DNA of 64,000 nucleotides from NCBI GenBank assembly GCA_910577015.1, contig CAJTKU010000003.1, positions 62,001 to 126,000 on the forward strand, in the 5' to 3' direction. The notes beneath the pieces were generated by a model, which was not told the origin of the DNA, did no database searches, and worked only from the letters and a program-made list of their open reading frames with translations. Source of the DNA: an uncultured Lachnospiraceae bacterium. Its GTDB lineage: Bacteria > Bacillota > Clostridia > Lachnospirales > Lachnospiraceae. Each line of letters begins with the position of its first letter. The stretch's first letter is position 1. Below, in pieces: positions 60,134-64,000 of this stretch. Both the position numbers and the translations under genes were made by a program.

Positions 60134-61744
60134 ATGTTTCACGACAGAAAAATCTGGATTGGAAAATCAGGGGACGAAAAGATATGCATTTTTCCGAAAA
60201 TGGCGAACAGGCACGGTATGATTGCAGGCGCCACGGGAACAGGAAAAACCATTACCTTAAAAGTATTGGCAGAGTCGTTCAGCGATTGCGGCGTGCCGGT
60301 ATTTCTGGCGGATGTGAAAGGCGACCTTGCCGGCATGTGCAGGCCGGGTGAGGAAAATGAAAGCCTCAAAAAAAGAATAGACGCTTTGGGGCTGATGCAG
60401 GAGGGATTTGCTTTCCGCGCATACCCGACTGTGTTCTGGGATGTGTACGGGGAAAAAGGACTTCCCCTGAGAACTACCATATCCGAAATGGGGCCGCTTC
60501 TTTTAAGCCGTATTATGGATTTGAACGATACCCAGACGGACGTTTTGACGATAGTGTTTAAAATTGCGGACGATGAAAACCTGCTGCTCATTGACACGAA
60601 GGATTTGCGTTCCATGCTCCAGTATGTGAGTGAAAATGCAAAGGAATACGCCCTGCAGTACGGCAATCTGTCCAAGCAGAGTCTTGGCTCAATCATCAGG
60701 GCGGTAGTGGCGCTGGAGGCGGAAGGCGGAGAGTATTTCTTTGGTGAGCCCGCATTAAATATCGGCGACTGGCTGTGCACGGACTGCAACGGAAAGGGAA
60801 GTATCCAGGTTCTGGACTGCCAGAAGCTGATAAACAGTCCCACCATGTATGCAACCTTTATGTTGTGGATGATGTCAGAATTGTTTGAATCCCTGCCGGA
60901 GGCCGGGGACAGGGAGAAACCCAAGATGGTATTTTTCTTTGATGAAGCGCATCTTCTGTTTGATTCCGCGCCTAAGGTACTGCTCAGTAAAATAGAACAG
61001 GTGGTTAAATTAATCCGTTCCAAAGGGGTGGGCATTTACTTTATCACCCAGAATCCTAAGGATATCCCGGACGGTGTGCTGGGGCAGCTGGGTAACAAGA
61101 TTCAACATGCCCTCCATGCCTATACGCCTGCCGAACTGAAAGGCGCAAAGGCTGCGGCACAGTCTTTCAGGGAGAATCCCGAATTTGATACCTTTGACAC
61201 CCTGACCCAGCTTGGAATCGGGGAAGCGCTGGTTTCCGTTCTGGATGAATCGGGCGTGCCTACGGTGGTGAAGCGCTGCACCATACTGCCGCCCCAGAGC
61301 CAGATGGGCGCTCTGCAGGATGAAATCCGAAGCAGCGAGATAACGGGTAACCTCTTATACACCAAGTATTCCGATGTGTATGACAGGGATTCCGCATATG
61401 AATTTTTGCAGAGAAAAGCGCTTGCCGATGAGGAGAACGAAAGGAAAGCCGCCGAGGAGGCAGAAGCAGAAAAAATAAGGAAGAAAGAAGAGGCGGAAGC
61501 GGAAAAAGCAAAGAAGAAAGAAGAAGCAGCGGAAAAGAAGGCGGCGGAGAAGAAAGAAGCCGCTAAAAATAGAGAGGTAAAGCGTGCCGTGAACCGTGTT
61601 GCCAGCAGCGCCGCCGGCACTGTCGGGCGTGAAATGGGCAATGAGCTCGGCAAGAAAATCGGCGGCACCTTCGGCAAAAAGCTGGGCGGCAATGTGGGAG
61701 CATCCCTGGGAAGGGGCATCCTGAATACATTGTTTAAGCTGTAG
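60134..61744 (+). CDS. HerA/DUF853-family ATPase with Lys/Glu/Ala-rich coiled coil
   Basis: This 536-residue P-loop ATPase has Walker A GATGTGKT (about residue 32), FLADVKGDLAGMCRPG, Walker B MVFFFDEAHLLFD and IYFITQNPKDIPDGVLGQLGNKIQHAL, the pattern of DUF853 (HerA/YjgR-like) proteins. After about residue 420 a KEEAEAEKAKKKE-type coiled coil and a Gly/Ala-rich end (MGNELGKKIGGTFG) follow. The family is related to FtsK/HerA translocases; no NurA-type nuclease is next to it. GGAGG precedes the ATG. Function unknown. Confidence 0.88.
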   Translation: MFHDRKIWIGKSGDEKICIFPKMANRHGMIAGATGTGKTITLKVLAESFSDCGVPVFLADVKGDLAGMCRPGEENESLKKRIDALGLMQEGFAFRAYPTVFWDVYGEKGLPLRTTISEMGPLLLSRIMDLNDTQTDVLTIVFKIADDENLLLIDTKDLRSMLQYVSENAKEYALQYGNLSKQSLGSIIRAVVALEAEGGEYFFGEPALNIGDWLCTDCNGKGSIQVLDCQKLINSPTMYATFMLWMMSELFESLPEAGDREKPKMVFFFDEAHLLFDSAPKVLLSKIEQVVKLIRSKGVGIYFITQNPKDIPDGVLGQLGNKIQHALHAYTPAELKGAKAAAQSFRENPEFDTFDTLTQLGIGEALVSVLDESGVPTVVKRCTILPPQSQMGALQDEIRSSEITGNLLYTKYSDVYDRDSAYEFLQRKALADEENERKAAEEAEAEKIRKKEEAEAEKAKKKEEAAEKKAAEKKEAAKNREVKRAVNRVASSAAGTVGREMGNELGKKIGGTFGKKLGGNVGASLGRGILNTLFKL

Positions 61745-61785
61745 CGAGAAGCGTTCCGATTGTGGTGCGGTGGAGTTTATATTTC

Positions 61786-61829
61786 AGAGACTGTTTTGGG
61801 AAAAATACTCAAAACAGTCTCTTGTTTTT
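61786..61829 (+). terminator. Intrinsic terminator after the DUF853 gene
   Basis: AGAGACTGTTTTG and CAAAACAGTCTCT form a perfect 13-bp stem with an 11-base loop, followed by TGTTTTT. Confidence 0.9.
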
Positions 61830-61874
61830 ATATGGGCAAATGCTATTCAAGTAGTATTAGATAAATCCATTCAG

Positions 61875-61903
61875 TCATAACCTTCCCGGATTTTTCATAC
61901 AAT
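61875..61903 (+). promoter_or_regulatory. Sigma-E promoter of spoIIID
   Basis: TCATAAC and CATACAAT are separated by 14 bases. The -10 element is a perfect sigma-E match. spoIIID is a known sigma-E target in Bacillus, so the assignment is expected. Confidence 0.75.
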
Positions 61904-61931
61904 GTAAAAAAGTGTTCTGAGGGGATTTCCT

Positions 61932-62186
61932 TTGAAGGATTATATTGAAGAACGTGCTATCAGCATTGCCAATTATATTATTGACTGCAATGCCACCGTC
62001 AGACAGACTGCAAAGGCATTTGGAGTAAGCAAAAGTACCGTACATAAAGATGTTACAGACCGCCTTATGCAAATTAACCCCACGCTTGCTAAACAGGCTA
62101 GATGCGTGTTGGATGTAAATAAGTCGGAGAGGCACATCCGGGGAGGGTTGGCTACTAAAGAGAAGTATCTACATAGAAATGCCTGA
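61932..62186 (+). CDS. spoIIID: Sporulation regulator SpoIIID, TTG start
   Basis: The 84-residue DNA-binding protein has a helix-turn-helix (TVRQTAKAFGVSKSTVHKDVTDRL) and the basic C-terminal segment SERHIRGGLATKEKY. It matches SpoIIID over its full length. SpoIIID acts in the mother cell to activate or repress sigma-E genes and prepare for sigma-K. The start is TTG after GAGGGG. A sigma-E promoter lies upstream and a terminator downstream. Confidence 0.96.
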   Translation: MKDYIEERAISIANYIIDCNATVRQTAKAFGVSKSTVHKDVTDRLMQINPTLAKQARCVLDVNKSERHIRGGLATKEKYLHRNA

Positions 62187-62213
62187 AACATTTGGACGAA
62201 AGGAGTCCGGGGG

Positions 62214-62256
62214 AGCGGAAACGATGATTTATGGAAAAAGTCGTTTCCGCTGTTTT
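62214..62256 (+). terminator. Intrinsic terminator after spoIIID
   Basis: AGCGGAAACGA and TCGTTTCCGCT form a perfect 11-bp stem with a 16-base loop, followed by GTTTT. Confidence 0.8.
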
Positions 62257-62283
62257 GATGGAAGAAAAGGGAAGTGATTTTAG

Positions 62284-62312
62284 TTGTCGTTTTAGAAATT
62301 TTGCGATAAAAT
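62284..62312 (+). promoter_or_regulatory. Promoter of the crRNA-like RNA upstream of cas3
   Basis: TTGTCG and TAAAAT are separated by 17 bases. The predicted transcription start, 62319-62320, is the first base of the degenerate CRISPR repeat. Weak -35, fair -10. Confidence 0.5.
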
Positions 62313-62319
62313 AATTGTA

Positions 62320-62418
62320 GTCGCATCAGTAAGGTGCGTGAGTAGAAACTATTTTATTAAGTGATATTCCACTGGAGAGCTGTGTGTATGGATAATTATA
62401 CATCAGCTCTCCATTTTT
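62320..62418 (+). ncRNA. Candidate single-repeat crRNA-like RNA (CreR-like) upstream of cas3
   Basis: The unit has three parts. At 62320-62350 a 31-base degenerate type I-C-like CRISPR repeat begins GTCGC, has a hairpin (CGCATC with GGTGCG) and ends in a handle-like TGAGTAGAAAC. At 62351-62373 a spacer-like sequence follows. At 62374-62412 a terminator hairpin (GGAGAGCTG with CAGCTCTCC and an inner stem) is followed by ATTTTTA. The spacer-like sequence matches 19 of 23 bases of a site at 62426-62448 on the minus strand. Known CreR/CreA RNAs are crRNA-like RNAs near cas genes that guide Cascade to repress a promoter. No open array is present. A relic repeat and a simple inverted repeat are alternatives. 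Confidence 0.5.
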
Positions 62419-62425
62419 ATAAACA

Positions 62426-62448
62426 ATTGAAATATCAATTAATTAAAT
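62426..62448 (-). promoter_or_regulatory. Protospacer-like target of the crRNA-like RNA, upstream of cas3
   Basis: Read on the minus strand, this site matches the spacer-like part of the RNA at 19 of 23 positions, including positions 1-4, 6-10 and 12-18. The three bases on its 5' side are TTT, one base from the TTC motif usual for type I-C. It lies between the RNA's terminator and the proposed cas3 promoter. Bound Cascade could block that promoter; this is inference. Confidence 0.45.
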
Positions 62449-62463
62449 AAAGTAAAAAAGGGA

Positions 62464-62492
62464 TTGCAAGTTATGACAATATATGGTATTCT
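62464..62492 (+). promoter_or_regulatory. Possible cas3 promoter
   Basis: TTGCAA and TATTCT are separated by 17 bases, 64 bases before the cas3 start. A second TATAAT at 62513-62518 has no good -35 element. Confidence 0.35.
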
Positions 62493-62556
62493 TTTTACAA
62501 GCAATAATTATATATAATCATCAACATGATATGAGTTTTAGTATAGGGGACAATAT

Positions 62557-64000
62557 ATGGGGAAATTGTATAAAGCACATATTGATGAGGTAACGGGGAG
62601 AGTCCAGACAGTAAAAGAGCACAGTGAAAATACTGCGCTTTTTTGCGAGGATTTTGCAGTGCCTGAATTAAAAGAGATTATGTATGTCATGGGTCTGCTG
62701 CATGACATTGGAAAGTATCAGGTTAGCTTTCAGGAGAGAATCAACGGTAAAAATATATCTATAGAACATTCCATATGCGGGGCGATTGAAGCACAAGATA
62801 AGTATAAAAATGCAGTAGGATTGCTGATGGCATATTGTATAGCGGGACACCACAGCGGGCTGCCGGATGGGGGGAGTATGGGGGATACTCCCGATTTGTC
62901 GACCCTGCAGGGAAGATTGAAGAGAACAACAGAGGACTACAGCGTATATAAACATGAACTGCAGATACCTCAGATAGCAGAACAGGATTTTTTGCAATTT
63001 ATGTTAAGCAACTGTGGCAATGACATAGGCAGGATTGTAGATGAATTTGCTTTTCTGACCAGGTATTGCTTTTCCTGCCTGACAGATGCGGATTCCCTGG
63101 ACACTGCCTATTTTTGTGAAAAGAAGCAGGAACATTCTTTACGGGCTGATTTTGCGGTTGCGTTGCAGCGAATAGAAGATAAATTAAGTGGTTTTATCTG
63201 CAAGACGGATTTGCAGAAAAGCCGGGCGTATATTCAGGGACAGGCTTTTGAAAAAGTAAATCAGACAGCAGATATTTTTCTCATGAACATGCCTACCGGA
63301 AGCGGGAAGACGCTTTGCAGTGCCAAGTTCGCTCTGGAGAGGGCAATAACAGCAGGGAAAAAAAGAGTCATATATATCATTCCGTACAACAGCATAATAG
63401 AACAAACGGCGGAAGTGTTTGAAAATCTATTTGGTAAAGACGTGGAGATATTACGTCACCAATCTACCTTTTCTTATGAAGAAGCGGAAAATGTGAGCGA
63501 GGATTATCGTGAAGCGGCAAAGAGTGCTGTGGAAAACTGGTCTGCTCCATTTATCATTACGACCGCAGTGCAATTCTTTGAATCTATCCATGCAAACAAG
63601 CGGGGAAAACTTAGAAAATTGCATAATATGGCGGATAGTATTCTGGTGTTTGATGAAGCACATCTGATGCCTCAAAAGTACTTACAGCCATGCTTGCAGG
63701 CAATCGCTTTTATTACCAGATATCTGAGAAGTGAAGCATTATTTTTGACAGCTACAATGCCGGATTTTGAAAAACTGATGAAGCAGTATGCGCTGCCTGA
63801 CAGTAAAATCAGCAGTTTGATTACGGATACAACTTTATTTTCTGTATTTCAAAAGTGCAGGTATGTTTATGTTGGAAAAATGGGGAAGGAAGCCTTATTG
63901 GACAAGGCCCGGCGGAATGGGTCGAATCTGATTGTAGTAAATACGAAGAAAACGGCACAGCAGTTGTATCAGGCGTGTAGAGGAAAGAAATATCATTTAT
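62557..64000 (+). CDS. cas3: CRISPR-associated helicase/nuclease Cas3, 3' end cut off by the window
   Basis: The frame is open from ATG 62557 to the window edge, giving 481 residues. The N-terminal HD nuclease domain shows KEHSENTALF, MGLLHDIGKYQVSFQ (HD at 49-50) and IAGHHSGLP. The helicase domain has Walker A MPTGSGKT (about 245-252), VFDEAHL (DEAH at 366-369) and LTATMP. This is the HD-plus-helicase Cas3 of type I systems, which degrades DNA recruited by Cascade. The N-terminal sequence and cas3-first gene order suggest type I-C; cas5, cas8, cas7 and the adaptation genes would lie beyond the edge. GGGGACAAT precedes the ATG. Confidence 0.95.
   Translation, partial: MGKLYKAHIDEVTGRVQTVKEHSENTALFCEDFAVPELKEIMYVMGLLHDIGKYQVSFQERINGKNISIEHSICGAIEAQDKYKNAVGLLMAYCIAGHHSGLPDGGSMGDTPDLSTLQGRLKRTTEDYSVYKHELQIPQIAEQDFLQFMLSNCGNDIGRIVDEFAFLTRYCFSCLTDADSLDTAYFCEKKQEHSLRADFAVALQRIEDKLSGFICKTDLQKSRAYIQGQAFEKVNQTADIFLMNMPTGSGKTLCSAKFALERAITAGKKRVIYIIPYNSIIEQTAEVFENLFGKDVEILRHQSTFSYEEAENVSEDYREAAKSAVENWSAPFIITTAVQFFESIHANKRGKLRKLHNMADSILVFDEAHLMPQKYLQPCLQAIAFITRYLRSEALFLTATMPDFEKLMKQYALPDSKISSLITDTTLFSVFQKCRYVYVGKMGKEALLDKARRNGSNLIVVNTKKTAQQLYQACRGKKYHL

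Noticed and set aside
62374..62418. Second CRISPR repeat after the spacer-like sequence
   Set aside because: The segment is a terminator hairpin and does not resemble the repeat; no array is present in the window.
62489..62515. Alternative target of the spacer-like sequence next to TTC at 62489-62491
   Set aside because: A better PAM match, but only 9 of the first 20 positions pair, against 19 of 23 at 62426-62448, so the latter is preferred.

Overview
The window looks like chromosomal DNA from a spore-forming, anaerobic, low-to-moderate GC Firmicute, most likely a Lachnospiraceae-type Clostridium relative. Sporulation genes (spoVT, a sipL-like gene, spoIIID, a degenerate M23/SpoIIQ-like protein), class 1B dihydroorotate dehydrogenase (pyrK-pyrD), a tRNA-Ile T-box leader, DUF368/PopT, DUF1934 and an LtaS-like enzyme all point there. 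Shine-Dalgarno sites are strong (GGAGG type) and vegetative promoters are close to TTGACA-17-TATAAT. The species cannot be named from sequence reading alone.

Layout. 0-7 kb: 3' part of mfd, a 33-residue microprotein, a 170-bp palindromic repeat, a chemoreceptor with direct repeats upstream of its promoter, a DEAD-box RNA helicase with a hairpin in its leader, and cutC. 7-13 kb: spoVT, nicotinate phosphoribosyltransferase, a membrane diguanylate cyclase and a secreted repeat protein. 12.3-19.2 kb: a consensus promoter and T-box leader drive a lipoprotein with two EF-Tu-domain-II-like barrels, then ileS, then glgP. 19-32 kb: a phosphoesterase lipoprotein, an aconitase-family hydratase, DUF368, a Ca-binding-repeat protein, the degenerate M23 protein, an amidohydrolase, a GH9-like lipoprotein, ddl, murF and plsC. 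32-45 kb: small membrane proteins, a membrane-anchored lipase, a PrcB-like lipoprotein, pyrC-pyrK-pyrD with a PPP-type phosphatase, a sipL-like gene with a sigma-E-like promoter, ispE-gntR, murI and DUF1934. 45-54.5 kb: a second chemoreceptor, a second palindromic repeat, cardiolipin synthase, a trigger-factor-like lipoprotein, asnS, an NlpC/P60 hydrolase, an LtaS-like protein and tRNA-Val(CAC). 54.5-56.4 kb: an AT-richer accessory patch with the third palindromic repeat, an HEYGH membrane protein, a DUF4160/DUF2442 pair and a broken Nudix gene. 56.4-62.2 kb: a membrane protein, an ArsC/Spx-like protein, YjbR, an exonuclease, a GH5 lipoprotein, a HerA/DUF853 ATPase and spoIIID.

The right edge enters a type I CRISPR-Cas locus: the N-terminal 481 residues of Cas3 are present and the rest runs off the window. 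Just upstream is a compact unit not explained by ordinary annotation. A predicted promoter starts a transcript on a degenerate type I-C-like CRISPR repeat, followed by a spacer-like sequence and an intrinsic terminator. The spacer-like sequence matches 19 of 23 positions of a site between that terminator and cas3, on the opposite strand, beside a TTT. This is the layout expected of a crRNA-like RNA that guides Cascade to its own cas promoter region, and it is the most interesting observation here. A plain inverted repeat is the main alternative.

The second notable feature is a family of three intergenic palindromic elements of about 170-185 bp. Their arms differ between copies but keep base pairing by compensatory changes.
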